This document shows positions 27,471 to 36,938 of a stretch of 64,000 nucleotides of DNA, piece by piece. Source of the DNA: Faecalicatena_A orotica (GTDB taxonomy: Bacteria; Bacillota; Clostridia; Lachnospirales; Lachnospiraceae). The DNA lies in assembly GCF_040545875.1 (NCBI RefSeq), contig NZ_JBEPMR010000003.1; one strand, written 5' to 3'. How positions within the stretch are numbered: position 1 is the stretch's first letter; every line of letters begins with the position of its first letter. Made by a program: the position numbers and the translations under genes. The notes below the pieces were generated by a model. It worked only from the letters and a program-made list of their open reading frames with translations, did not search any database and was not told the DNA's origin.

Positions 27471-28513
27471 GCACGATACTCCCGGGGCGTGGTCTGATAA
27501 TATTTTTCAAAGATTTGATAAAAGTGTGTCCGGTTGTTGAACTTAAGTTCACTGGCAATCTCGGATACACTTTTTTTCGTGCTTTTGAGCAGATGGGCGG
27601 CATGTTTCATTGTAAAATTCATGCTATAGTCAAAGAGACTCTGTCCGGTACATTTTTTAACGATTTTTCCGAGATATGTGCCGTTGTAATTCAGCAGCTG
27701 CGACAGTTCTTTATTGCTGATGCGGCCATGATGTTCATCAAGTATCTGGTCAATACGGGAGAAGAGCAGGGATTCCATATTGCTTTTTGCGGTCACATGT
27801 TCAGCATGATAGTACCGAGAATCACACAGAATATCAATAAGCTGGAAAAAAAGGTCCTGCAGTCTGTAAGTCGCTCCGTAGTATGGATTCAGGATTGTGC
27901 TGAGCATTTTTTCAAAAATATCATGTACTATGATTTTCTGTTCTTTTTCCGTGATGCGCGGGATAAAGTCTAAAAAGTCTTTGCAGTCTGGATGGTCTGC
28001 TTCCATATTCTGTTCCAGAAAATGAAAAATCAGATTATCAAAACGTTTCTGCTCCATGGGAAAGAGCATATCATTTCCATAGTTTGTCAGCCGCTCTATA
28101 AATTCGGAAGAAACAGAAAAGAAAATACACGTATAGTCTGATGAAAGCTCCTCGGTATGGAGTGTGTTTCTATTCATCAGGCAGCAGCTTCCCGAAGTGT
28201 AAAGATAACGTTTCCCCTCCACGATCTGATACATATTTCCCGACAATATATAAGTAAATTCAAAACAGTTATGCCGATGCATACGATCATGCCTTTGGAG
28301 TGCAAGAGCGGGAAGATTCAGCTGAACATCCGGGGTAAAAATAGAGAAAGCGCTGTCAGTTATGGAGTCAGGATGGAATGCCGAGAGTGAGATCGTAAAG
28401 GGAGTGTTCATTTCCTGATAAAAGGGAGCAGATTCATCTACTTCGTGAAATGAGATGACCTCCTCCAGAACCTTTATTTTTTGTACAACGGATAAATCAG
28501 AAATAACAGTCAT
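27455..28513 (-). CDS. AraC family transcriptional regulator
   Basis: A 352-residue regulator. The N-terminal half has a cupin-like sensing domain (HRHNCFEFTYILSGNMYQIVEG). The C-terminal 100 residues hold two helix-turn-helix motifs, the second with SVSEIASELKFNNRTHFYQIF and the family ending YYQTTPREYR. It lies between the reductase-epimerase operon, with which it converges, and the long Gfo/Idh-GH2 operon, from which it diverges. It is the only transcription factor in the locus, so it is the probable activator, sensing a sugar or glycoside. AAAGGAGGTA precedes the start. Confidence 0.92.
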   Translation of the reverse strand: MTVISDLSVVQKIKVLEEVISFHEVDESAPFYQEMNTPFTISLSAFHPDSITDSAFSIFTPDVQLNLPALALQRHDRMHRHNCFEFTYILSGNMYQIVEGKRYLYTSGSCCLMNRNTLHTEELSSDYTCIFFSVSSEFIERLTNYGNDMLFPMEQKRFDNLIFHFLEQNMEADHPDCKDFLDFIPRITEKEQKIIVHDIFEKMLSTILNPYYGATYRLQDLFFQLIDILCDSRYYHAEHVTAKSNMESLLFSRIDQILDEHHGRISNKELSQLLNYNGTYLGKIVKKCTGQSLFDYSMNFTMKHAAHLLKSTKKSVSEIASELKFNNRTHFYQIFEKYYQTTPREYRAQQAK

Positions 28514-28810
28514 AAGTCAGTACCTCCTTTGTAATCAGATTATATCACTAATGTAACACATTTAGGAAAGGATAAAAGTATTATATACCGAATTATGATA
28601 CATAACAAGGGAAAATAATCAAAATATGACACGATTTAAGACTTGAACTTCCGATTTTAAAAAGCTAAAAAGTAATTTGATTGAAATATGTTATAAAATG
28701 GGAGAATAATGAACGATTACTGACATTGTTGATACAACCACAGGACGGTACAATAAATATAACAAAGTTGCAAAGATCATACAGGCAGAAAAATACAAGG
28801 AGGGAAAGGG
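28514..28810. promoter_or_regulatory. Divergent control region between araC-like gene and the glycosidase operon
   Basis: On the minus strand an extended -10 (TGATATAAT; TATAAT at 28544-28539) lies about 26 bases before the araC-like start. On the plus strand TATAAAAT (about 28691-28698) may be the -10 of the large operon, but I see no good -35, as expected for an activator-dependent promoter. The region is very AT-rich. No clear direct repeat for AraC binding could be picked out by eye. Confidence 0.45.
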
Positions 28811-29887
28811 TTGGAAAAACATGGGAGAAAAATGAAAGCTGCTCTGGTAGGATGTGGACAGATCAGTGAAGTCTATTTCAATAATATACAGAAAAGATTT
28901 ACAAACCTTGAGATTACGGCATGCTGTGCGGCACATTTTGAAAGCGCACAGAAGGCTGCGGCAAAGTATGGGATACACGCTTGTACTTATGACGAGATAC
29001 TGGAAGATCCGTCTATAGAAATGGTTTTGATACTGACTCCTGCGCCGACACATTATGAGCTGGTAAAAAAGGGGATTCTGGCGGGAAAACATGTCTATAC
29101 AGAAAAAACATTGGCATTGGAGGTGAAAGACGCGAAGCATTTGGCAGAACTTGCTGAAAAACATAACGTATATCTCAGCGCGGCTCCCGAGACGTTTCTT
29201 GGCGCTGCAGTACAGACGGCAAAAAAAGCAATCGAGGATGGAAGGATAGGGAAAGTCACTTCTTTCCATATCTGCGCAAACAGGGATTATGATATTTTGT
29301 CCAGCCTGTACAGCTTTTTAAGAGAGCCGGGAGGCGGTATATGTTTTGATTACGGCGTATACCATCTGACTGCGCTGGTTGAACTTTTAGGGCCAGTGGA
29401 CAATGTATTTGCCAGATGGCAGAACTATAAACCTGTGAGAAAACATTCGGTGCCCGGTATGCCCGGATACGGCGGTATGTTTGACTCGCAGGGGGAGAGT
29501 ATCGCGGCGGCAGTCCTTCAGATGGAGAACGGTGTCACAGGAACATTTATGATGAATGCCGAGAGCAATATGTGGGATATTATTGATTTTCGCATTTATG
29601 GAGAGGAAGGAGTACTGATTCTGCCTGATATGAATTCTTTCGGCGGGGATGTAAGATTGATACCGAATACAACAAGGACCGCAGGTGAGGAGATTGTTCT
29701 GGAGCCGGTTTCTGATCTGACTGGGAACTGCAGGGGAATCGGACCATCTCAAATGGCAGAAGCTATTGCGGCAGGGACGAAAAGCAGGGTAGACAGCAGT
29801 CTGGCAATCCATGTTCTGGATATCGTAAACCAAATCATAACCAGTGGAGTGCAGAGTGTTGTGAAGAAGATTGAGACAAGTATTTAA
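28811..29887 (+). CDS. Gfo/Idh/MocA family oxidoreductase
   Basis: A 358-residue NAD(P)-dependent sugar oxidoreductase. It has the Rossmann motif VGCGQIS, the EKTLALEV version of the family's EKP motif, and FDYGVYHLTAL with the usual Asp-x3-His catalytic pair. The TTG at 28811 has an ideal AGGAGGG six bases upstream; an ATG at 28832 would also fit and would place the nucleotide-binding strand at the very start. Members of this family oxidise sugar hydroxyls, often at C3 of glycosides. It is the first gene of the long glycosidase operon. Confidence 0.9.
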   Translation: MEKHGRKMKAALVGCGQISEVYFNNIQKRFTNLEITACCAAHFESAQKAAAKYGIHACTYDEILEDPSIEMVLILTPAPTHYELVKKGILAGKHVYTEKTLALEVKDAKHLAELAEKHNVYLSAAPETFLGAAVQTAKKAIEDGRIGKVTSFHICANRDYDILSSLYSFLREPGGGICFDYGVYHLTALVELLGPVDNVFARWQNYKPVRKHSVPGMPGYGGMFDSQGESIAAAVLQMENGVTGTFMMNAESNMWDIIDFRIYGEEGVLILPDMNSFGGDVRLIPNTTRTAGEEIVLEPVSDLTGNCRGIGPSQMAEAIAAGTKSRVDSSLAIHVLDIVNQIITSGVQSVVKKIETSI

Positions 29888-29956
29888 CAGTGTGTATGGA
29901 AACTAATGAAAGATAATCACAGGAGATATTTCACATAAAGGAGAGCTAATAAAGAA

Positions 29957-32317
29957 ATGAAAAAAGAACGAATCAATGACAACTGGCTGTTTTGGAAGGA
30001 CGGACATGAAACAGAGAAGCAACTTATCAATATCCCTCATGATGCTATGCAGACGGAGGAAAGGGTGCCGGATCTTCCCAATGGGAATGCTACTGGATTT
30101 TATCCGGGCGGGAAATACATATATACGAAAAATCTGTTTGGGGCCGAAGCTCTTCGGGAAAAGTCGGTTTCGGTAGAATTCGAGGGAGTCTATATGAATT
30201 CCAAAGTTTTTCTTAATGAGGAAGAATTGGGCGGTTGGATTTATGGCTATACGAATTTCTATGTGGATCTGACAGACAGACTTAAGATAGGAGAAGATAA
30301 TGAGCTAAAAGTGATCGTTGATAATTCTGAGACTCCAAATTCCAGATGGTATTCCGGAAGCGGCATCTACCGCAGTGTGAATCTGTGGACCGGCGAAAAA
30401 CATCATATTAAGCCGGAGGGAATCAAAATAAAGACAGTCTCTATAAATCCGGCGGAGGTGGAAGTCAGTATAGAAGCAGAGAAAACAGAAGATATGACAA
30501 TCCTGTGCGAGGTGCTCAAAGATGGAAAGATTGTGGCATCTTTTGCTGGAGAGTATTCAACAGTTCAAATTCCGAACGGAAAACTTTGGGATACGGAACA
30601 TCCGGAACTGTATACATTAAGAGCAGTCCTGAAAAATGGGGATGGAATAGTAGATGAAGCGCAGACCCGGTTTGGAATCCGCATGATCACATGGGGAGCA
30701 GGAAAAGGATTTCAGATCAACGGAAACACGGTCAAGCTAAGAGGAGGCTGTGTCCACCACGACCATGGTCCGCTTGGCGCATGTGCCTATGACAAAGCGG
30801 AATATCGGCGAGTAAAGAAATTAAAGGAAGCAGGCTTTAATGCGGTCCGTTATTCTCACAATCCGGCGGGAAAAAATTTTTTGGACGTCTGTGATGAGCT
30901 GGGAATGTATGTATTAGACGAGACATTTGACCAATGGGAGTTGTCTCAGTCTCCCTATGATTACTCACAGTATTTTGCAAAGGAATGGAAGAAAGATGTG
31001 ACGGCATTGGTCTCAAAAGATTATAACCATCCTTGCGTAGTGATGTACTGCATTGGCAATGAAATCACGGATACGGGACTTCCTTCCGGAGCGGAGATAT
31101 CCAGAATGCTGAATGAGGCCTTCCATCAGTTGGATTCCACAAGACCTACAACGATCGCCGTCAACAGTATGCTGTCCGTATTAGCTGCAAAGCAGGCTGA
31201 GAAAAGAAAAGCAGGAGAAAAGAATGTAGGAAGTGAAGATGTGAACGACATCCTGACTCTTCTCCCGAAGATCATGGCATCTATCACACCGGAAAATCTG
31301 GAAACTTTGATCGGAGAATGTATCAGTTATGTAGATATCCCGGGATACAATTACGGACACAACCTTTACGAAGGAACTCATAAACTGGCGCCAAAGCGTC
31401 TCATCCTTAGTACCGAGACATTTCCGAAAACAATGGATACAAACTGGACTGCTGTGGAGCAGAATGACTATGTGATTGGAGATTTTATGTGGACTGCATG
31501 GGACTATCTGGGGGAAGCCGGTGTGGGTCAGCCGGTCTATGGAACGACTCAGGCTCCTTTTTCCAAAGATTATCCCTGCCTGACTGCAGCCTGCGGCTCT
31601 TTTGACCTGACCGGATTCCCGGAGAGTCAGGCATACTATTCGGCAGTGATGTGGGGAGCGTATGACAAGCCTTATATCGGCGTCCGTCCGGTGAACCACA
31701 GCGGGGAAGAATATACCCTTGGACGCTGGCGCCTGACAGATTCTCTGAACTGCTGGACATGGCCGGGACAGGAAGGGAGAGAAGCGGAGATTGAAGTATA
31801 CAGTATAGGAGACAGTGTGGAACTTTTTCGGGACGGACAGTCTATGGGCAGAAAACCTCTGGAAGCGTATAAATGCGATTTTCATACAGCGTACAGACCG
31901 GGTGTATTGGAGGCTGTATGCTATGACAGCGATGGAAAAGAAATCGCAAGAGACAGCCTTGTCACAGCAGGTGAAGAGACAAGGCTTACGATTCTCAAAG
32001 AGGACGATGTGATTCGCGCTGATGGGGAGGATCTTGCATATGTCACGGTGCATGTCACGGATGAGAAAGGCAATCTGAAAATGATGACAAACAGGAAAAT
32101 CTCCGTAACTGTTGAGGGACCGGGAAGACTTCTGGCAGTGGGAAGCGGAAATCCGGAGACAGAAGAGAAGTTTACAGACGGAGTTTATACTTCCTGGCAT
32201 GGGCGTGTGATTGCGATTATAAGAAGCGAAAAAGAAGCAGGCAGGATAAAAGTGACGGCTTCTGCGGAAGGAATGGAAAGTGTGTCAGCGGAAATTATGT
32301 CAGGAAGGGTAATATAG
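29957..32317 (+). CDS. Glycoside hydrolase family 2 protein 1
   Basis: A 786-residue GH2 enzyme. Domains in order: sugar-binding jelly roll (about 1-140, with IPHDAMQTEE and NSRWYSGSGIYR), immunoglobulin-like domain (about 145-240), TIM barrel (about 245-560, with LRGGCVHHDHGPLGA), and Ig-like C-terminal domains. The acid/base Glu369 lies in IGNEITDTG and the nucleophile Glu487 in STETFPK. No signal peptide is present, so it acts inside the cell. It could be a beta-galactosidase, beta-glucuronidase or related exo-enzyme; the specificity is not visible. The sugar symporter gene follows 33 bases later. Confidence 0.9.
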   Translation: MKKERINDNWLFWKDGHETEKQLINIPHDAMQTEERVPDLPNGNATGFYPGGKYIYTKNLFGAEALREKSVSVEFEGVYMNSKVFLNEEELGGWIYGYTNFYVDLTDRLKIGEDNELKVIVDNSETPNSRWYSGSGIYRSVNLWTGEKHHIKPEGIKIKTVSINPAEVEVSIEAEKTEDMTILCEVLKDGKIVASFAGEYSTVQIPNGKLWDTEHPELYTLRAVLKNGDGIVDEAQTRFGIRMITWGAGKGFQINGNTVKLRGGCVHHDHGPLGACAYDKAEYRRVKKLKEAGFNAVRYSHNPAGKNFLDVCDELGMYVLDETFDQWELSQSPYDYSQYFAKEWKKDVTALVSKDYNHPCVVMYCIGNEITDTGLPSGAEISRMLNEAFHQLDSTRPTTIAVNSMLSVLAAKQAEKRKAGEKNVGSEDVNDILTLLPKIMASITPENLETLIGECISYVDIPGYNYGHNLYEGTHKLAPKRLILSTETFPKTMDTNWTAVEQNDYVIGDFMWTAWDYLGEAGVGQPVYGTTQAPFSKDYPCLTAACGSFDLTGFPESQAYYSAVMWGAYDKPYIGVRPVNHSGEEYTLGRWRLTDSLNCWTWPGQEGREAEIEVYSIGDSVELFRDGQSMGRKPLEAYKCDFHTAYRPGVLEAVCYDSDGKEIARDSLVTAGEETRLTILKEDDVIRADGEDLAYVTVHVTDEKGNLKMMTNRKISVTVEGPGRLLAVGSGNPETEEKFTDGVYTSWHGRVIAIIRSEKEAGRIKVTASAEGMESVSAEIMSGRVI

Positions 32318-32350
32318 AGGTATCTAATAAAAAACAGGAGGAGTAAGAGA

Positions 32351-33763
32351 ATGAAGAATAAAAGAAATATGAGTCCGGATGCGGCAATTCCATTTTACGA
32401 GCAGTTAGGATATCTGGCAGGTGCTTCCAGTGTGGGGACATATTCCATATTTTTTGGAACGTTCATTTTGGTTTACTATACAAATGTAATGCATATAGAT
32501 CCGGGAATTGCGGCTTCTATTATTGCAATGTCAAGGATTTTTGACGGTATTTCTGATCTCGTCATGGGAAGAGTGATTGATAATACAAAAAGTAAATATG
32601 GGAAAAGCCGCCCATGGTATCTTCGGGTGATCATTCCATCAATTATCTGTGCACTTCTGGTATTCTGGCAGCCTGCCGGACTGAACGGGACGATGCAGAT
32701 CATATATGTATTTCTGACTTACAATCTGGCGGTTACTGTCTGCAATACAGCTATGGCTGTTCCGGATTTCTCATACGTTAGTTATGCAACGATGAACGCA
32801 AAGTCCAGAAGTTTTCTCGGCGGTATACATATGCTTGGAGTAAATGTGATTGTTCCGCTTGTTGTGACAAGTAACTTTTTAAAGATCAGCGAAGCATTTG
32901 GTGGAGGGGACGCCTATACGCAGGCAGGATTTTTAAAGACTATTATTGTGTTTCTGATTTTATATGCAGTTTTGAGCCTTATCTGCTTTCTGGTTATACG
33001 GGAACGCGTATCTGATATTAAAGAATCGGGAGATTCTGCACAGGAAAAAATTCCGGTGAAAAAGACGGTAAAAAGTTTGATTACAAACAAATATTGGCTC
33101 ATATGTACTGGAATCACTTTGCTGGTATATATTTTGATGGGCGCTACCAGTGGTACAACAGTATACTATGCACAGTATGTAGCGGGTAATCTTGATCTGC
33201 AGGCTTCCATTACACAGCTTTATACGGTGACTATGCTGGCGGCTCTCATAATAACACTTGTATTTATTGTTGGCAGGATAGGAAAACGCAATACGATTAT
33301 CATTGGCTCAGCTATTGCGGCTATTGGATATGCTCTTCCGTTATTAGCGAATTCTCCGATGGCACTCCACATTGGAGGTGTTCTCCGCGGTATCGGTTTT
33401 GGTATTTCCAGTGTTCCGACAGGCTCAATTCTGCAGGATTCTCTGACTTACGGTCTGTGGAAAGACGGATTTTCAGCTGTAGGAATGGGAAACGCAGCCG
33501 GATCATTTGCAAACAAACTTGGAAACGCTTTTGGTACAGTAGCTCTTGGATGGGCATTACAGTGGGGTGGCTTTGTCAGCACAGCATCAGTTCAGGCAGC
33601 AGGGGCGCAGAGCGCGATTACATTTATGTATGCGACATTCCCTGCAATATTATGTGCAGGGATGGTGGTATTAGCGTTTATTTATGATCTGGACGGAGAA
33701 AAATATACCCGAATCGAGCAGGATATTAAATCTGGGAATTTCGGAAGTAAAAGAAAACAATAG
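32351..33763 (+). CDS. GPH family sugar:cation symporter 1
   Basis: A 470-residue twelve-helix transporter of the glycoside-pentoside-hexuronide:cation symporter family (MFS superfamily). The family signature is visible as SRIFDGISDLVMGRVIDNT followed by GKSRPWYLR, and the late loop motif LTYGLWKDGFSAVGMGN. It should import glycosides or oligosaccharides with Na+ or H+. The ribosome binding site AGGAGGAG is strong. Being placed among cytoplasmic glycosidases it is the likely entry route for the substrate. A second, different copy lies at 42994, and a fragment of a third at about 38080. Confidence 0.92.
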   Translation: MKNKRNMSPDAAIPFYEQLGYLAGASSVGTYSIFFGTFILVYYTNVMHIDPGIAASIIAMSRIFDGISDLVMGRVIDNTKSKYGKSRPWYLRVIIPSIICALLVFWQPAGLNGTMQIIYVFLTYNLAVTVCNTAMAVPDFSYVSYATMNAKSRSFLGGIHMLGVNVIVPLVVTSNFLKISEAFGGGDAYTQAGFLKTIIVFLILYAVLSLICFLVIRERVSDIKESGDSAQEKIPVKKTVKSLITNKYWLICTGITLLVYILMGATSGTTVYYAQYVAGNLDLQASITQLYTVTMLAALIITLVFIVGRIGKRNTIIIGSAIAAIGYALPLLANSPMALHIGGVLRGIGFGISSVPTGSILQDSLTYGLWKDGFSAVGMGNAAGSFANKLGNAFGTVALGWALQWGGFVSTASVQAAGAQSAITFMYATFPAILCAGMVVLAFIYDLDGEKYTRIEQDIKSGNFGSKRKQ

Positions 33764-33798
33764 AAGCTTACAGGCGTTTTGAAGGAGGCACATAAAGT

Positions 33799-34368
33799 AT
33801 GCAGACAGCAAATTGTAATTGGAAAGTGGTATCAATTTCTCATCTTGCATTTAATCCTTCGGATATGGGTGAGACTCTGAAATTTTATTGTGATGGTTTT
33901 GGCTTTAGAAAGAAAGCGCTGTTGACTTATGCTGACTATGAAAAAGCGATTTCTGAAAACAGGGAACTGTATGTTGCGGCAAAGACATTAGGAGAAAAAA
34001 CCGGAGAAATTATAGACGGTATGCTCAGGAAGTTTTCATCAATAAGAGATATGCCATGGGTGATGTATCTGGAGATAGTTCCCGCTCAGTTATTGGAGGT
34101 TTTCTATCCAATGGGAAATTTCATTATGCCGGAGCTTTTTAATGAACCGGGCGAAGAAAGAGTGGGATATTCCCATTTAAGCCTTCAGGTCGACAATCTA
34201 AAAAAAGCTGTAAAGGATTTGAAGAATAAAGGGATTATGCCCACTTCAGATATCACCTTTGGACCTGACTTCACATGGCAATGCTGGTTTGCAGACCCGG
34301 ACGGCAATCGTATTGAGCTTATGGAGTATACTGATAAATCTCTGCAAATAGTGGGGCAAAAATTTTGA
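33799..34368 (+). CDS. VOC (glyoxalase/bleomycin-resistance fold) family protein
   Basis: A 189-residue protein with the vicinal oxygen chelate fold. It starts with the typical SHLAFNPSDMGETLKFYCDGFGFRKK and ends with SHLSLQVDNLKKAVKDLKNKG and WFADPDGNRIELMEY. The central part (about 45-110) is longer than in minimal members. The metal-binding His of SHLAF and SHLSL and the Glu of IELME are present. Such proteins act as lyases, isomerases or epimerases. A role in isomerising or cleaving a released aglycone or keto-sugar is possible, but this is inference from its place between a symporter and a GH2 gene. Confidence 0.85.
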   Translation: MQTANCNWKVVSISHLAFNPSDMGETLKFYCDGFGFRKKALLTYADYEKAISENRELYVAAKTLGEKTGEIIDGMLRKFSSIRDMPWVMYLEIVPAQLLEVFYPMGNFIMPELFNEPGEERVGYSHLSLQVDNLKKAVKDLKNKGIMPTSDITFGPDFTWQCWFADPDGNRIELMEYTDKSLQIVGQKF

Positions 34369-34420
34369 AAGTAACAGGACACAATCAAAATGAGCAGCTT
34401 TATAGCGGAAAGAAGGAACT

Positions 34421-36895
34421 ATGAAAAGGATATTGCTGAATGACGGATGGAGAGTAGAGAAAGGAACGCTGCTGGAAAGGAGGGGAGGCAGCATTTCAGA
34501 AGCGAAAAATGTCACGCTTCCATATGATGCCATGATTCATGAGATTCCCTCGGAGAATACAAAAAGCGGCGCACAGACCGGATTTTACCCGGGAGGGGAG
34601 TATACATATACAAAAATGCTTGATATCCCGAAAGAATGGGAAGGAAAGGCAGTAAAACTCTTTTTTGGCGGTGTATATCGAACTGCCAGGGTAAAGGTGA
34701 ACGGAGACTTTGCCGGAAGCTGTCTGCATGGCTATGGAGAATTTTACGTTGATATTGATAAATTTCTCAATTATGGACAGAAAAATGAAATCAGCGTGGT
34801 TGCCAACAATACTGGGGAACCTAACTGCCGTTGGTTTACCGGCTCCGGAATTTACCGAAATGTGGAACTGCTGACAGGAGAGGCGGTACATATAGCGGAA
34901 GACGGAGTCAGGGTTACAACAAAGGAGGCGTCGGAAGAAGGCACTCTGGTGGAAATTGAGACGGAACTGCAAAATATCAGCAGATCAAAGCATAAAGTAA
35001 AGCTTAATACAGAGGTAACATTTGAAGGATTGTCTGTGAAAAAGGATATAGTTTATGCAACAGTATATGGCGGAGAGACGGAGAAACTCCGGCAGACTGT
35101 TTTTATTCCGAAGGCAGAGCTGTGGAGCGAAGAACATCCGGCGCTGTACGACATCTGTGTGACGCTCGCTGAGGGAGAAAAAGAGTTGGATCAAACAGTT
35201 GTCAGGACGGGATTGAGAGTACTTTCCGTTGATGCGGAACGAGGGCTTCGCATCAATGGAAGAGAGGTAAAACTCCGAGGAGCATGTATCCACCATGATA
35301 ATGGTATCCTCGGTGCGGCGACATTTGCTGCCGCTGAGAAAAAACGTGCGAGGGAATTAAAAGAAGCCGGATTTAACGCCATTCGCTCCGCGCATAACCC
35401 TGTAAGCCGCGAAATGCTTTCGGCCTGTGACGAGTATGGTATTCTGGTTATGGATGAATTGTCAGATGTGTGGAACGACGAAAAAAACGCGGAGGATTTT
35501 TCAATTCTGTTTGACAGGTGTTGGGAGGAAGAGGCTGAGAAAATGGTTCGTAAAGATTATAATCATCCTTCAGTGATCATCTATTCAACAGGAAATGAAC
35601 TTCTGGATATCGGACATGAAAGCGGCGGGAGATGGAATCGGCGGCTTTGTACAAAGTTTCATGAGTTGGACGGTACGCGCTTTACGACGACCGGATGCAG
35701 CGGATTAAATGCCGTGGCGGGTGCTGGAAAAATCACTGCAATCGCAGCGTCTATCATGCAGGAGAAAGGGATAGATATTCCCTCAGATTCAGGAGAGAAG
35801 TCTTTAGTGGAGAACACAATAGGCGCGTTGAACATGTTTATGACGTTTATAGAAGGCCCGGAATTTACCTGCCACCCGATGATGACAGAAGTATTGGAGG
35901 AACCGGGGCAGGCAGCGGATATCTGCGGCTATAATTATTCGTTGGACCGGCATGTGCTGGAGAAGGAAATTCATCCGAACAAGCCGATTGTCGCCACAGA
36001 ATCTTTTCCGGCACAGATTGCGGATCTGTGGAAAACGGCGGAAGAGTATCATCATATTCTGGGAGATTTTACATGGACGGGATATGATTATATCGGAGAA
36101 GCGGGCTGCGGGATATTTTATTATGATGGAAATAAAAATTTTGGAAATCATTTTCCAGACCGGCTTTCTTATATCAGCGACATCAACCTGATCGGTTACA
36201 GACGTCCCATCAGCTATTTCAGAGAGATAGTATTCGGGCTTAGAAAGGAACCGTATATTGCTGTAATTCGAGTAAACCGGTATGGACAGGAGTATAACAG
36301 GACAAACTGGCTGTTTAAAGACAATATAAGCAGCTGGACATGGCCGGGACTGGAAGGAAAAGAAACAGAGGTGGATATTTATTCCTGCGATGAGGAAGCA
36401 GAGCTTTTCCTGAATGACAGATCTCTTGGAAAGAAACCGTGCGGAAAAGCTTATGGTTTTATCGCAGCGTGGAAAGTCTATTATGAACCGGGAAAACTGA
36501 TAGCAGTTACTTATAAAAACGGAAAAGAAAGTGGGCGGTATGAATTAAAAACTGCCGGAGATCAGGTGAAACTTCGGGCTGAAGCGGATCGGAGCGCTAT
36601 ATCTGCGGATGGACAGGACATTGCTTTTGTTACCTGCCGGCTGACAGATCAAATGGGGACTCCCAACCTATATGCCAGAAAAAAGGTCATCGTGATGGTA
36701 GAAGGCGAAGGAACACTTCAGGGATATGGGAACGCTGATCCGCAGCCTTTCAGAAATTATGATGATACAGAATGGGAGACTTACGATGGAGAAGTAATGG
36801 CGGCTGTCCGCAGTACTGGAAAGAAAGGAAGAATAACAGTGTGGTTTTCGGCAGAAGGTTGTGAAGATACATCAGTTGTTATTGAAACAGTATAA
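34421..36895 (+). CDS. Glycoside hydrolase family 2 protein 2
   Basis: An 824-residue GH2 enzyme with the same domain order as the first one but clearly divergent sequence. The jelly roll carries CRWFTGSGIYR, the barrel begins LRGACIHHDNGILGA, the acid/base Glu393 is in STGNELLDIG and the nucleophile Glu527 in VATESFPAQ. There is a long insertion in the barrel (about 400-490) before the nucleophile, as in the other two GH2 proteins here. No signal peptide. The 3' end is followed by the GH43-like gene after 43 bases. Confidence 0.9.
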   Translation: MKRILLNDGWRVEKGTLLERRGGSISEAKNVTLPYDAMIHEIPSENTKSGAQTGFYPGGEYTYTKMLDIPKEWEGKAVKLFFGGVYRTARVKVNGDFAGSCLHGYGEFYVDIDKFLNYGQKNEISVVANNTGEPNCRWFTGSGIYRNVELLTGEAVHIAEDGVRVTTKEASEEGTLVEIETELQNISRSKHKVKLNTEVTFEGLSVKKDIVYATVYGGETEKLRQTVFIPKAELWSEEHPALYDICVTLAEGEKELDQTVVRTGLRVLSVDAERGLRINGREVKLRGACIHHDNGILGAATFAAAEKKRARELKEAGFNAIRSAHNPVSREMLSACDEYGILVMDELSDVWNDEKNAEDFSILFDRCWEEEAEKMVRKDYNHPSVIIYSTGNELLDIGHESGGRWNRRLCTKFHELDGTRFTTTGCSGLNAVAGAGKITAIAASIMQEKGIDIPSDSGEKSLVENTIGALNMFMTFIEGPEFTCHPMMTEVLEEPGQAADICGYNYSLDRHVLEKEIHPNKPIVATESFPAQIADLWKTAEEYHHILGDFTWTGYDYIGEAGCGIFYYDGNKNFGNHFPDRLSYISDINLIGYRRPISYFREIVFGLRKEPYIAVIRVNRYGQEYNRTNWLFKDNISSWTWPGLEGKETEVDIYSCDEEAELFLNDRSLGKKPCGKAYGFIAAWKVYYEPGKLIAVTYKNGKESGRYELKTAGDQVKLRAEADRSAISADGQDIAFVTCRLTDQMGTPNLYARKKVIVMVEGEGTLQGYGNADPQPFRNYDDTEWETYDGEVMAAVRSTGKKGRITVWFSAEGCEDTSVVIETV

Positions 36896-36938
36896 TTGGA
36901 AAGAGCATCTTTTTCCAAAGCACGAGGAGGATATAAAA

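Noticed and set aside
24753..29887. A complete dgp/dfg-type C-glycoside deglycosylase operon.
   Set aside because: The Gfo/Idh oxidoreductase and TIM-barrel proteins fit, but I found no gene for the small partner subunit of the deglycosidase, so the assignment is not supported; it is left as a hypothesis.
31181..32200. A 339-codon minus-strand frame inside the first GH2 gene; a similar 341-codon one at 45640-46665 inside the third.
   Set aside because: Both are opposite clear GH2 catalytic sequence, rich in Cys/His/Ser and without family motifs; they are shadows.
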